A stretch of DNA of 22,773 nucleotides from Saprospiraceae bacterium (GCA_021739805.1 JAIPBB010000033.1:1-22773); one strand, 5' to 3'. Counted from the first letter of the stretch, positions 14,712-22,208 are shown. Made by a program: numbers and translations. Notes: generated by a model from the letters alone, not told the origin.

Positions 14712-16043
14712 ATGGCTAAGGTTTATCACTCAGAAATTTATGGTTTACGTGAAGAAAAGTATGAATGGCTTAACACACACAACATCAAAAATGTAAAGTG
14801 GCGAAAGGTTGTGCCCTACCCGGAGTTTTATCTTTTTATTCCAACCGATAATAAATTGGCAAACCATTACTATTCCTTTTATAAAATTACTGAAATATTC
14901 CCGGTTAATAGCGTGGGAATAGTAACGGCGAGAGATAACTTTGTAATAGATTTTGACAGAAAAAACCTTGAACTAAGGATAAAACAATTCTTCAATCCAA
15001 AAGTAGGTGAAGAAATATTAAAACAAACATATGATTTACGCGAAAATCAAAGCTGGAAAGTGAAAGACCAAAGAGAAAAACTTAGAAAAGATTTAGATTG
15101 GAAAGATTCTATAACCAAAATTCTTTACCGCCCTTTTGATGAAAGATGGATTTTATACCATGATGAAATGATTGAGCGTTCGAGAAAAGAAATTCTGCAA
15201 CAACTATTACATCAGAATATAGCGCTGTTGATAGGAAGACAAAGTAGTGTAATCGGTTCGGATGATTATAGTATTGTTTTTATTTCAGAACAGATTGTTG
15301 ATTTCAATTTATATCGACGAGGCGGTGAATTGGTTTTCCCATTATATCTCTATCCTCAAAAAGTGGAAAAAAGGAAAGGCTCGCTTGTTCAAATGGTGAT
15401 GTTTGAGACTGAAGTAGAGTATCAAACACGACAACCGAACATTAAGCCGGAGTTGGTTGTGGAACTAAATAATGTATATTTCGGACACACCCCTAAATCC
15501 CCTCTCAAGAGGGGACTTACTCCTGAGGAAATATTTTATTACATCTATGCTGTTCTTTATAGCAATACCTATCGTAAAAAATACGCAGAATTCTTGAAGA
15601 TAGATTTCCCGCGTCTACCTTTCACTAAAGATTACAATCTTTTTATTAAACTTGGTAAACTTGGGCAGCAGCTTGCGAATCTGCATTTGCTGAAAAGCAA
15701 GGAGCTTGAGAAGACCATTTCCAAATTCCCGGTAGATGGAAGCAACAAGGTAGAAAAACCACGCTTCAAATACCCGTCTGCCGACCGGCACGGCGCTCAA
15801 TGTAGCAAAGGGAAAGTGTGGATAAACAAAGAGCAATATTTTGACGGAGTAAAAGAAGAAGTTTGGCAGTATCAAATCGGCGTTTATCAAGTATGTGAGA
15901 AGTGGTTAAAGGACAGAAAAACAAGAACTCTTACTTTAGATGAAATAGAAACCTATTGCAAGATTGTAACTTCCCTTTCAAAGACAATTAATTTACAAAA
16001 TGAAATAGATAAATATTTTGAAAAAGTTGAGAAAACGGTATGA
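14712..16043 (+). CDS. Restriction-modification enzyme, C-terminal part (target recognition)
   Basis: A 443-residue protein that continues the R-M enzyme at 11975-13845: AKVYHSEIYGLREEKYEWL is the segment that follows the methylase domain in single-chain relatives, then WRKVVPYPEFYLFIP, ILYRPFDERWILYHDEMIER, EEIFYYIYAVLYSNTYRKKY, FLKIDFPRLPF and EVWQYQIGVYQVCEKWLKDR. The role is DNA target recognition. It has its own ATG 8 bp after the Bro-N stop, with no good ribosome site, so coupled translation is likely. Whether it works as a separate subunit is unknown. Two further insertions in frame are suspected: a CCCCTAAATCC palindrome (15490-15518) and YPSADRHGAQCSK (about 15770-15808). The stop TGA is part of the R'' of attC 10, so the R-M/Bro-N unit fills cassette 10. 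Confidence 0.8.
   Translation: MAKVYHSEIYGLREEKYEWLNTHNIKNVKWRKVVPYPEFYLFIPTDNKLANHYYSFYKITEIFPVNSVGIVTARDNFVIDFDRKNLELRIKQFFNPKVGEEILKQTYDLRENQSWKVKDQREKLRKDLDWKDSITKILYRPFDERWILYHDEMIERSRKEILQQLLHQNIALLIGRQSSVIGSDDYSIVFISEQIVDFNLYRRGGELVFPLYLYPQKVEKRKGSLVQMVMFETEVEYQTRQPNIKPELVVELNNVYFGHTPKSPLKRGLTPEEIFYYIYAVLYSNTYRKKYAEFLKIDFPRLPFTKDYNLFIKLGKLGQQLANLHLLKSKELEKTISKFPVDGSNKVEKPRFKYPSADRHGAQCSKGKVWINKEQYFDGVKEEVWQYQIGVYQVCEKWLKDRKTRTLTLDEIETYCKIVTSLSKTINLQNEIDKYFEKVEKTV
15490..15518. repeat. In-frame palindrome in the R-M C-terminal gene
   Basis: TCCCCTCT (15498-15505) and AGAGGGGA (15508-15515) form an 8-bp hairpin within CCCCTAAATCCCC...GGGGACTT. It is read as PKSPLKRGL between FGHT and TPEEIFYYIYAV, where relatives as I recall them run straight into TPEEIF. 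The element resembles dispersed repeats of Bacteroidota. Confidence 0.6.
15773..15795. repeat. Second suspected in-frame palindrome in the R-M C-terminal gene
   Basis: TGCCG-AC-CGGCA lies within a GC-rich stretch read as part of YPSADRHGAQCSK, between KPRFK and GKVWINKEQYF. Relatives usually join these two directly. Base composition differs sharply from the AT-rich surroundings. Confidence 0.45.
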
Positions 16044-16237
16044 CAATCTATCCCGGTTAAAGTCAAAGGCAGTTGGTTTTAATAAAATTTTATAAAGAGA
16101 TATAAAAAGTTAGAATAAAATTATAAATTGGAATTTGTTAACTACACAATGAGAAAAATAAATTCTAAGTATGTGCTGGATTCAAGTTTATCCTTCAGAA
16201 CTTTTGCGGGGCATTTTTGTCCTCAACAGCGTTGTAC
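16038..16237 (+). other. attC site 10
   Basis: R'' GTATGAC (16038-16044) overlaps the stop codon of the R-M gene; AACGGTATGA is roughly complementary to the cassette start (TTATAACGTT, 11915-11924). R' is GTTGTAC (16231-16237). The left arm has CCCGGTTAAAGTCAAAGG (type B left arm). The right arm, TTCAGAACTTTTGCGGGGCATTT, is shared with attC 11. No gene in the 200 bp. Confidence 0.65.
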
Positions 16238-16257
16238 AATTAAATGGGAAACAAAGT

Positions 16258-16893
16258 ATGAATAAATTCTTTCTAATATTTTTCTTGATCTTATTAAATA
16301 TTCCAAACTTCGGACAAGCTATGGATGGCTATGGTGTTAAAATTGGTTGGGGTTTTGCAAATCACAGTTGGGAATACAATTCTTCTAGCAATATTAAACT
16401 TGATTGGGAAAGCAATTCAGGGTTTACAGCAAGAGCATTCGCTGATATTTCCTTTTTATCATTCTTAAATATGGAAGGCGAAATTGGTTATGCTCAAAAA
16501 GGGGCAAAACATAAAATAGTTATAACAACAATTTCTCAACCAGATGGAACCGGAGAATATGGAATTATTGACAACAGACTTGATTATCTCTCAATATCCT
16601 TGATGGGAAAAGTAAAGTATAATTTAGAATTAATTATTCCTTATATAATCTTAGGTCCTGAATACAATTATTTGTTAAGCAAAAAAATTGACCAAGGTTT
16701 TGAAGTCGTTTATGATGCATTCAAAAAAAACATCTTTGGCTTTTCAGCAGGCTTTGGCTCAGAAATAATATTACCACCAATCAATATTATAGTCGAGTAT
16801 CGTTATTCAGAAGATTTGACAAATAATTATAATTCATCAACAATAGATATTAAGAACTATTCGCACACTTTTTTAATAGGCGTAGAATTATAA
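16258..16893 (+). CDS. Outer-membrane beta-barrel protein (OMP_b-brl type)
   Basis: A 211-residue protein. The ATG at 16258 is chosen because it starts a signal peptide (MNKFFLIFFLILLNIPNFGQ); the 29 codons upstream lie in attC 10. The mature protein fits the outer-membrane beta-barrel domain of Bacteroidota (PF13568-like): YGVKIGWGFANHSWEY, SGFTARAFADISFLSFLNME, GEIGYAQKGAKHK, NRLDYLSISLMGKVKYN, IPYIILGPEYNYLL, KKNIFGFSAGFGSEI, INIIVEYRYSEDL and a last strand, HTFLIGVEL. The LDYLSIPL-like segment and GPEYNYLL are hallmarks of this family. Specific function unknown. Single gene of cassette 11. Confidence 0.8.
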   Translation: MNKFFLIFFLILLNIPNFGQAMDGYGVKIGWGFANHSWEYNSSSNIKLDWESNSGFTARAFADISFLSFLNMEGEIGYAQKGAKHKIVITTISQPDGTGEYGIIDNRLDYLSISLMGKVKYNLELIIPYIILGPEYNYLLSKKIDQGFEVVYDAFKKNIFGFSAGFGSEIILPPINIIVEYRYSEDLTNNYNSSTIDIKNYSHTFLIGVEL

Positions 16894-16899
16894 ATGAGT

Positions 16900-17130
16900 A
16901 TATATCAAGTTGTCCCGCTTTAAGTCATTGGAAAGTTCAGATAAATAAATTTATTAACGGGACAAAGAAAGTTTGTTATAATTTAACCGAAATTCATTCA
17001 CAAAATATTTTGCAGTTTTTAGACGTGTGAATGAAGTCAAAAAATAATGGGTTGAGATGAATTTGTTTTTTTCTTATTTATCCCGCAGACTTTTGCTGGG
17101 TATTTCAATTTGCAGTCAACATTGTTAAGC
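16900..17130 (+). other. attC site 11
   Basis: R' is GTTAAGC (17124-17130), a perfect GTTRRRY. The R'' is degenerate (about 16900-16908, ATATATCAAG). Next to it TTGTCCCG (16910-16917) and CGGGACAA (16958-16965) form a perfect 8-bp inverted repeat enclosing the type B text TTTAAGTCATTGGAAAGTT. The right arm CGCAGACTTTTGCTGGGTATTT matches that of attC 10. No gene in the window 16894-17148. Confidence 0.6.
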
Positions 17131-17148
17131 GAATAATGAGTAGGTAAA

Positions 17149-17814
17149 ATGAAAAAAATATTCGTACAGTTCACAATCATCATAATAGCCGGGTTTATTA
17201 TTTCCTTGGCTGGGTGCAAAAACTCAACGGAACCCGAAGAATCAGTTTCAGCGGATTCAACCGGAGGCTCTGTAGTTAGAAAACCTAATATTTATTTGTA
17301 CCCAACAAATATCTGTTCCATAACCGTAAAATTGGAATTCCCTTTAGGTGGTAGAATAATTGAGTCAGAACCATACTATAATAATGGATGGGCAGTAACA
17401 GTAAATACAACCGGTAAGATAAACGATGAGTATGATTATTTATATTATGAAGCTGTTTGCCCGGAAGTATATCAATACCATTCTGGATGGATAGTAAGTA
17501 AGGATTCACTTTCTGAATTTTTCTCTCACAATTTAAGTATTACTGGATTTAATGAAACCGAGAAAAAGGACTTTATTGAATATTGGATTCCAAGATTTTC
17601 TGATTATGAATACTATATAATTTATCCACAATATTCACATGTAATTGATAAAATTATTCGACTAAACTTTTCGATAATTCCGGATAATATTTTACGTTTG
17701 TTTTATGTAATCAAAGGAACAGATAACAATCAGAATGAACTATCTACTCCAATAATTCCATCTTTCAGTAGGAATGGATTTGTCGTTACGGAATGGGGAG
17801 TGATAATAAAATAG
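17149..17814 (+). CDS. Predicted lipoprotein, unknown function
   Basis: A 221-residue protein with a lipoprotein signal (residues 1-22, lipobox SLAGC with Cys23) and then a Ser/Glu/Thr-rich linker (about 24-42). The folded part begins RKPNIYLYPTNICSITVKLE and continues FPLGGRIIESEPYYNNGWAV and DEYDYLYYEAVCPE. I recall this KPNIYLYP...GW.V...YDYLYYE pattern from a widespread but uncharacterised group of bacterial secreted proteins. A second conserved-looking part, FIEYWIPRFSDYEYYIIYPQ, follows at about 145-165. The start lies 19 bp after the R' of attC 11, so no private promoter is likely. It is cassette 12. Confidence 0.7.
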   Translation: MKKIFVQFTIIIIAGFIISLAGCKNSTEPEESVSADSTGGSVVRKPNIYLYPTNICSITVKLEFPLGGRIIESEPYYNNGWAVTVNTTGKINDEYDYLYYEAVCPEVYQYHSGWIVSKDSLSEFFSHNLSITGFNETEKKDFIEYWIPRFSDYEYYIIYPQYSHVIDKIIRLNFSIIPDNILRLFYVIKGTDNNQNELSTPIIPSFSRNGFVVTEWGVIIK

Positions 17815-17821
17815 GTAAAAC

Positions 17822-17958
17822 ATTTAACCAGTTATTCCGCTCCAACTCAATGGTAAGTAGATGATAATAATTTTTGTAAAAGAGCTTGAGTGATTACGTT
17901 TGACGGGATCGATTTCAATAAGTTTTTTTTCTGGTGTGTAAGATGGAAAGCGTATGAG
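17822..17958 (+). other. attC site 12 (short)
   Basis: R'' is ATTTAAC (17822-17828), a perfect RYYYAAC. R' is GTATGAG (17952-17958), which looks like GTTATGAG with one T missing and overlaps the start codon at 17954. The left arm is type B (CCAGTTATTCCGCTCCAACTC); the right arm lacks the CCGGTATCTGCCGG hairpin found in sites 13-16. Confidence 0.55.
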
Positions 17959-18976
17959 TAAAGAGATTTCAAATTCTCAATATGAACAACTAAAGGTACA
18001 AATAGGCGAATTGCTTAGGCAAGGCAGGGAGCAAGCCGGCAAAGCAGTTAATACGATTTTAGTTCAAACATATTGGCAAATTGGTCGGTACATAGTAAAG
18101 TTTGAGCAAGCTGGTAAAGAAAAAGCCGAATATGGTGCGGAATTATTAACTCGTTTATCAAAAGACCTAACAATGGAATACGGCAAAGGATTCAGCCGTT
18201 CCAACATATTTCAAATTCGTCAATTCTATATCAAGTTTCAAAAAATCCAGACACTGTCTGAACAATTGAGCTGGAGCCATTATGTAGAAATAATAAAAGC
18301 CGGTTCTGAGTTAGAAATTGGTTTTTATACCAGGCAGTGTGAAAAAGAAAATTGGAGTGTACGCGAATTAAAAAGGCAAATGAAAAGTATGCTTTTTCAT
18401 CGGCTGGCGTTAAGTAAGGATAAAAAAAGTGTTTTGAAACTTTCTCAAAAAGGTTTGGAGATACAACAACCTTCTGATATCATTAAAGACCCCTACGTTT
18501 TGGATTTTTTAAATATCCCGCAAAACTACCGCTATTTAGAAGGCGAATTGGAGGAAAAACTAATTCAAAATCTTAAAAAGTTTCTTTTAGAATTAGGCAA
18601 AGGTTTTGCATATATTGGACAGCAGTATAAAATATTAATCGGCAGCCGTCATTTTTTTGTGGACTTGGTCTTTTACCACCGCATTCTAAAATGCTTTGTG
18701 CTTTTTGATTTAAAGCGCGGCGAAGTAGATCATGAGGATATCGGTCAAATGAACTTATATCTAAATTATTTTAGAAAGGAGGAGAATACAGAAGGCGACA
18801 ACGAGCCCATAGGCATTGTTTTAGGCGCTTACAAAGATCACATTTTAGTGGAATATGCCACGGAAAATATTACCAATCAATTATTTGTAAGTAAATATCA
18901 GTTGTATTTACCCGATAAAAAAACATTAGCCGGTGAATTAGAAAAATTATTGGAAGAACAGAAAAATGAGCAATAA
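17954..18976 (+). CDS. yhcG: YhcG-type PD-(D/E)xK nuclease (DUF1016)
   Basis: A 340-residue protein matching the YhcG family from end to end. The N-terminal domain (DUF1016_N, residues about 15-170) has LVQTYWQIGRYIVKFEQ, YGKGFSRSNIFQIRQFY, LSWSHYVEIIK and FYTRQCEKENWSVRELKRQ. The C-terminal domain has QYKILIGSRHFFVDLVFYHR and VLFDLKRGEVDHEDIGQMNL, with candidate catalytic Asp237, Asp252-x-Lys254 and Gln265 of the PD-(D/E)xK fold. Family members are often found with restriction-modification and defence loci; the substrate is not established. The gene is intact and of usual family length. The ATG overlaps the R' core of attC 12, an extremely short leader, with GGAAAG (17945-17950) as ribosome site. 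Confidence 0.9.
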   Translation: MSKEISNSQYEQLKVQIGELLRQGREQAGKAVNTILVQTYWQIGRYIVKFEQAGKEKAEYGAELLTRLSKDLTMEYGKGFSRSNIFQIRQFYIKFQKIQTLSEQLSWSHYVEIIKAGSELEIGFYTRQCEKENWSVRELKRQMKSMLFHRLALSKDKKSVLKLSQKGLEIQQPSDIIKDPYVLDFLNIPQNYRYLEGELEEKLIQNLKKFLLELGKGFAYIGQQYKILIGSRHFFVDLVFYHRILKCFVLFDLKRGEVDHEDIGQMNLYLNYFRKEENTEGDNEPIGIVLGAYKDHILVEYATENITNQLFVSKYQLYLPDKKTLAGELEKLLEEQKNEQ

Positions 18977-18984
18977 ATTTTTCC

Positions 18985-19070
18985 CACTCTTTCATTTTTT
19001 ATCAGTCCTGCCCTTCGAAGTCCGGTATCTGCCGGACGTAGTAGGGTGTAAAAGATGGAAAGCGTTAGGT
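18985..19070 (+). other. attC site 13 (right arm only)
   Basis: R' is GTTAGGT (19064-19070). The type B right arm is complete: TCAGTCCTGCCCTTCGAAG, then the hairpin GTCCGG-TATCTG-CCGGAC (19020-19037) and GTAGTAGGGTG. The type B left arm (AACCAGTTATTCCG...) is missing and no R'' is recognisable after the nuclease stop codon. It looks like a deletion that fused the gene directly to the right half of a site. Confidence 0.6.
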
Positions 19071-19086
19071 TGCGCAAGAGTTATTT

Positions 19087-19671
19087 ATGAAAATAAGATA
19101 TTTTTTGATTATTGCTTTTTTTATTGGGCTTGAAATTAGTCTTTATTCACAGTCCAATACCAATAACGATTATGATGCTCTATATTTTGGTCCCTTAGGT
19201 GGTCTTTCTTCCCGGAAGGTTAATGTCTCAAATTATCATCTTTTCTACGGCGTATCTGTTATGTACAATTGGGGGAATAATTTGATCTCACTTTCCTATA
19301 TTAGGAGCAAAAGTATTTACATTAATTTCGGCAATGACAACAATGAACATGACAATTCTTCCTATCAAAGATTTGAACTTAACTTTGGAAAAGGATTCAG
19401 ACTTTCAAAAGATCATAAACTTTTCAAAGAAATTTACATGTCCGTTTCAAGTGGTTTAGCTTATAATATTTTTAACTACTTTGAAAATCAGCTTGCTTGG
19501 TCTCAAAATAAAGTAAAAAAAATGGATCGTTTGAGTATTCCAATTGGGGTATCCATAAGTAATAGAATTGGGAATCTTTTTTATGTGGGATTCGAATTTA
19601 AGCATCATGTTATCCAAAAACTAATCTCCCATGGAGAGTCAAAGTTATTTTTTATGGTAAAGATATTTTAG
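19087..19671 (+). CDS. Predicted secreted beta-barrel-like protein
   Basis: A 194-residue protein with a signal peptide (residues 1 to about 22; RYFLIIAFFIGLEISLYSQ). Alternating strands follow: ALYFGPLGGLSSRKV, HLFYGVSVMYNWG, LISLSYIRSKSIYINFG, YQRFELNFGKGFRLS, EIYMSVSSGLAYNIF, RLSIPIGVSISNRIG, LFYVGFEFKHHVI and a final SKLFFMVKIF ending in Phe, typical of small outer-membrane barrels. No named family recognised. It follows the R' of attC 13 by 17 bp and is cassette 14. Confidence 0.68.
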   Translation: MKIRYFLIIAFFIGLEISLYSQSNTNNDYDALYFGPLGGLSSRKVNVSNYHLFYGVSVMYNWGNNLISLSYIRSKSIYINFGNDNNEHDNSSYQRFELNFGKGFRLSKDHKLFKEIYMSVSSGLAYNIFNYFENQLAWSQNKVKKMDRLSIPIGVSISNRIGNLFYVGFEFKHHVIQKLISHGESKLFFMVKIF

Positions 19672-19675
19672 TTCA

Positions 19676-19850
19676 ACCTAACCAGTTATTCCGATTTAAA
19701 TCAACGGTTAGTGATAAAAATAAATTTTAAAAAAGAGGCGCTGTGATTACGTTTTGCGGAATCAATTCCAATATTTTTTTATCAGGCCTGACCTTCGAAG
19801 TCCGGTATCTGCTGGACGTAGTAGGTGCTGAAAGATAGAAATCGTTATAC
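19676..19850 (+). other. attC site 14
   Basis: R'' is ACCTAAC (19676-19682, perfect RYYYAAC). CAACCTAAC (19674-19682) is the exact complement of GTTAGGTTG at the cassette start (19064-19072). R' is GTTATAC (19844-19850). Type B left arm (CCAGTTATTCCGATTTAAATC) and right arm (CTTCGAAG, GTCCGG-TATCTG-CTGGAC with a G-T wobble, GAAAGATAGAAATC) are both present. Confidence 0.82.
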
Positions 19851-19870
19851 TACCAAAAATAGGTATTTAT

Positions 19871-20293
19871 ATGTTAAATCTTATAATATTACTCTTTCCA
19901 CTTATCTTCTTAAATATTGCTTGTTCCTCAAGTCATCTTACGAAAGAAGACAATAAATTAATTGATGAAGGCATTAAGTCAAGAGCAGGCAAAGATGATG
20001 TTATACTTAAAGTAGACAAAATGCCAGAACCAATTGGTGGTTTAGCCACATTACAAGAAAACATTCAATATCCAGAAAATGCAAGAACAAACAATATTGA
20101 AGGAAACGTGATTGTCCAATGCAAAATAACAAAAGACGGGAAAGTACAAGATGTCAAAGTCATTAAGGGCATAGGCTATGGTTGTGATAAAGAAGCAGTA
20201 CGTGTTGTGAATTCTACCAAATTTAAGCCTGGAGAATATAATAATAAGAAAGTTGATGTAATAACTACAATCCCAATTGTCTTTCAACTCTAA
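19871..20293 (+). CDS. Lipoprotein with TonB C-terminal domain
   Basis: A 140-residue protein. The signal peptide ends in lipobox LNIAC with Cys18, so the N-terminus is lipidated instead of forming the usual TonB membrane anchor. Residues about 50-140 are a complete TonB_C domain: MPEPIGGLATLQENIQYPEN, ARTNNIEGNVIVQCKITKDG, KVQDVKVIKGIGYGCDKEAV and STKFKPGEYNNKKVDV, ending TIPIVFQL. In TonB proteins this domain contacts outer-membrane receptors. Without a transmembrane helix and with a very short linker it probably does not transmit energy from ExbBD; stand-alone forms are common in Bacteroidota and their function is unclear. Single gene of cassette 15, 21 bp after the R' core. Confidence 0.85.
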   Translation: MLNLIILLFPLIFLNIACSSSHLTKEDNKLIDEGIKSRAGKDDVILKVDKMPEPIGGLATLQENIQYPENARTNNIEGNVIVQCKITKDGKVQDVKVIKGIGYGCDKEAVRVVNSTKFKPGEYNNKKVDVITTIPIVFQL

Positions 20294-20301
20294 TGAAAGT
20301 A

Positions 20302-20477
20302 GTATAACCAGTTATTCCGATTAAAGTCAATAGAAAGTAGATAAAAATAAATTTTAAAAAAGAGGCGCTGTGATTACGTTTTGCGGAATCAATTCCAATA
20401 TTTTTTTATCAGTCCTGCCCTTCGAAGTCCGGTAGCTGCCGGACGTAGTAGGTGCTGAAAGATAGAAATTGTTATAA
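20302..20477 (+). other. attC site 15
   Basis: R'' is GTATAAC (20302-20308). GTAGTATAAC (20299-20308) is the exact complement of GTTATACTAC at the cassette start (19844-19853). R' is GTTATAA (20471-20477). The interior is almost the same as attC 14, including AAAGAGGCGCTGTGATTACG, GCGGAATCAATTCCAATA and the hairpin GTCCGG-TAGCTG-CCGGAC. Confidence 0.85.
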
Positions 20478-20482
20478 GCTAC

Positions 20483-20515
20483 TTGAATTATAAAAATAAC
20501 AATTAATATATTTTG
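20483..20515 (+). promoter_or_regulatory. Possible Bacteroidota-type promoter of cassette 16
   Basis: TTG (20483-20485) is followed after 21 bp by TATATTTTG (20507-20515), close to the TTG-N19-21-TAnnTTTG consensus but with one extra T. The 200-bp leader of this cassette is far longer than in the others, which suggests that it carries regulatory sequence. The rest of 20516-20677 is AT-rich and I see no gene in it. Confidence 0.3.
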
Positions 20516-20677
20516 CAATCCAATTAGATAAAATTTTAGAATAATTTAGTTTTTTCTTAAATTAAAAATATAAACAATAGGTCTTATACACACAATATCG
20601 CTGTATAATAACAATAATTATACACATACGTTAGCATCAATGTAAATAAAATCCTGAGTAAACATATAAGGTCACTT

Positions 20678-22183
20678 ATGAATAAATTAATTCTTTATTT
20701 TTTTGTTTTGGTTTTTATGAGTTCTTGCACATTTCAAAACAAGGATTCAAGTACGCAAGGCATTAAAGGAGATTGCATTAGCAAAGAAAAATCACTTGAA
20801 AGAAAAGTTCAGCTAGAGGAAGGAATTCGTGAGCAAGTGAAGTTTTTGGGAGAGTCGGAAGATTTCAGCTCCATTACAAATAGAATGTCAGAGTATAATA
20901 TTCCGGCATTATCTCTTACGGTAATAAATCAAGGTAAAATTGAATGGGCAGACATTTATCGAAATGCGAATTTTCCTGAAGAGCATCACCTGATTTGTTC
21001 TAGCATTTTCCAGGCAGCATCGTTGTCTAAACCAGTGACCTTTCTTGCGGCATTACGCATGCATTCTGCTGGTAGAATCGATCTGGATAAAAATATCCAG
21101 GAATACCTGAAGGATTTTGTATTACCTCAAGGCAAACAAACGGCTGAGAATCCAGTTACGTTCCGCAATATCTTTTCCCATACTTCAGGAATCAATCCTG
21201 GTGGATATCAGGGATACGCCAGAAATCTCTCGATGCCCTCTGATCTGGATATTTTAAGGGGTAGTGCTGAGGTCAATTCTCCAGCTATAGAAGTTATCGC
21301 ACCGCCTAATGAAACACTGGCTTATTCCGGTGGTGGCTACACATTAGCTGAACTAGCTCTTCAAGACATATTCAATGATGAGTTCTCGAACATCATGCAA
21401 AAATGGATTCTTGAACCCGCTGGAATGAAAAACTCTGAGTTCACACAACCATTATACGCCTCGGATTCTCTTCTGGTAGCCAAAGGTCATACTAAATCAG
21501 GAGAGGTAATAGAAGGTGGATGGAGAAACTATCCAGAGCAAGCTGCGGCGGGGCTTTGGAGCAACTCTATTGATTTGGCTAAATTTCTAATTGAAATTTA
21601 TAAAGCGTATCAAGGCAATAGCTCGATATTTTCACGATTTGGTATTAAATCGATAATAAACCACGAACGAGACGGCCATGCTTATGGATTCCTATTGAAC
21701 CGTTCTGGTGATGATATTTCAATCACTCACTATGGAGGCAACGCTGGTTATCGTACGGGTATGACAATAAGCCTTACGAGCGGAAATGGATTGGTCTATT
21801 TGATTAATTCAGATAATGGAGGGGCCTTGGGGAACGAATTACTTTTATCAGCCTCACAGGTATATAACTGGAAGCAGTTTAAGCAAACAAATGTTCAGCG
21901 GAAACAAGTAGAGCCAGAAGTTTTAAAGGAGTTATCAGGTAAATACAAGTGGAACAATCAAATAGATCTTTCAATCACATTTGATGAAAGCAATAATATA
22001 GTTTCACTCTATTTCCCTAATGGAGACGAGTATAAGCTTGTACCTACTATTGGCGAAGAACTTGATTTCATTCACCCAAATACTGGTGTCAAAGTTTCTT
22101 TTTTAAAGAAGGATGACTTCCAGTCTTTCACCCTCTATGGTCAAACCGCTGTTAAGTTGAACACAGATGTTAACAAAAAATAA
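20678..22183 (+). CDS. Serine beta-lactamase-fold hydrolase (class C/AmpC-like family), lipoprotein
   Basis: A 501-residue protein with a lipoprotein signal (lipobox MSSC, Cys17). Residues about 60-395 are a Beta-lactamase (PF00144) domain. The three active-site signatures are present: S115-LS-K118 (FQAASLSKPVTFLAALRM), Y216-S-G (ETLAYSGGGYTLAELAL) and H351-Y-G-G (ISITHYGGNAGYRTGM) in place of KTG. FRNIFSHTSGI and LWSNSIDLAKFLIEI are also typical. Residues about 405-500 resemble the small C-terminal barrel of esterase and D-aminopeptidase-like members. This family includes esterases, peptidases and AmpC enzymes, so antibiotic hydrolysis should not be assumed. AAGG (20665-20670 region) is the ribosome site. 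G+C is higher than in the neighbours, consistent with a different origin for this cassette. Confidence 0.88.
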   Translation: MNKLILYFFVLVFMSSCTFQNKDSSTQGIKGDCISKEKSLERKVQLEEGIREQVKFLGESEDFSSITNRMSEYNIPALSLTVINQGKIEWADIYRNANFPEEHHLICSSIFQAASLSKPVTFLAALRMHSAGRIDLDKNIQEYLKDFVLPQGKQTAENPVTFRNIFSHTSGINPGGYQGYARNLSMPSDLDILRGSAEVNSPAIEVIAPPNETLAYSGGGYTLAELALQDIFNDEFSNIMQKWILEPAGMKNSEFTQPLYASDSLLVAKGHTKSGEVIEGGWRNYPEQAAAGLWSNSIDLAKFLIEIYKAYQGNSSIFSRFGIKSIINHERDGHAYGFLLNRSGDDISITHYGGNAGYRTGMTISLTSGNGLVYLINSDNGGALGNELLLSASQVYNWKQFKQTNVQRKQVEPEVLKELSGKYKWNNQIDLSITFDESNNIVSLYFPNGDEYKLVPTIGEELDFIHPNTGVKVSFLKKDDFQSFTLYGQTAVKLNTDVNKK

Positions 22184-22208
22184 ACAGTATTAAAACGACT
22201 GTTTATTT
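22178..22208 (+). terminator. Inverted repeat at the end of the hydrolase gene
   Basis: AAATAAACAGT (22178-22188) and ACTGTTTATTT (22198-22208) form a perfect 11-bp stem with a 9-nt loop and include the stop codon. The stem is AT-rich and no clear U-tract follows beyond ATTT, so this is a weak terminator candidate. Confidence 0.4.

Noticed and set aside
20629..20635. GTTAGCA as an extra R' core before the hydrolase gene
   Set aside because: Does not fit GTTRRRY and has no partner R''; GTTATAAGC at 20471 matches the cassette end far better.
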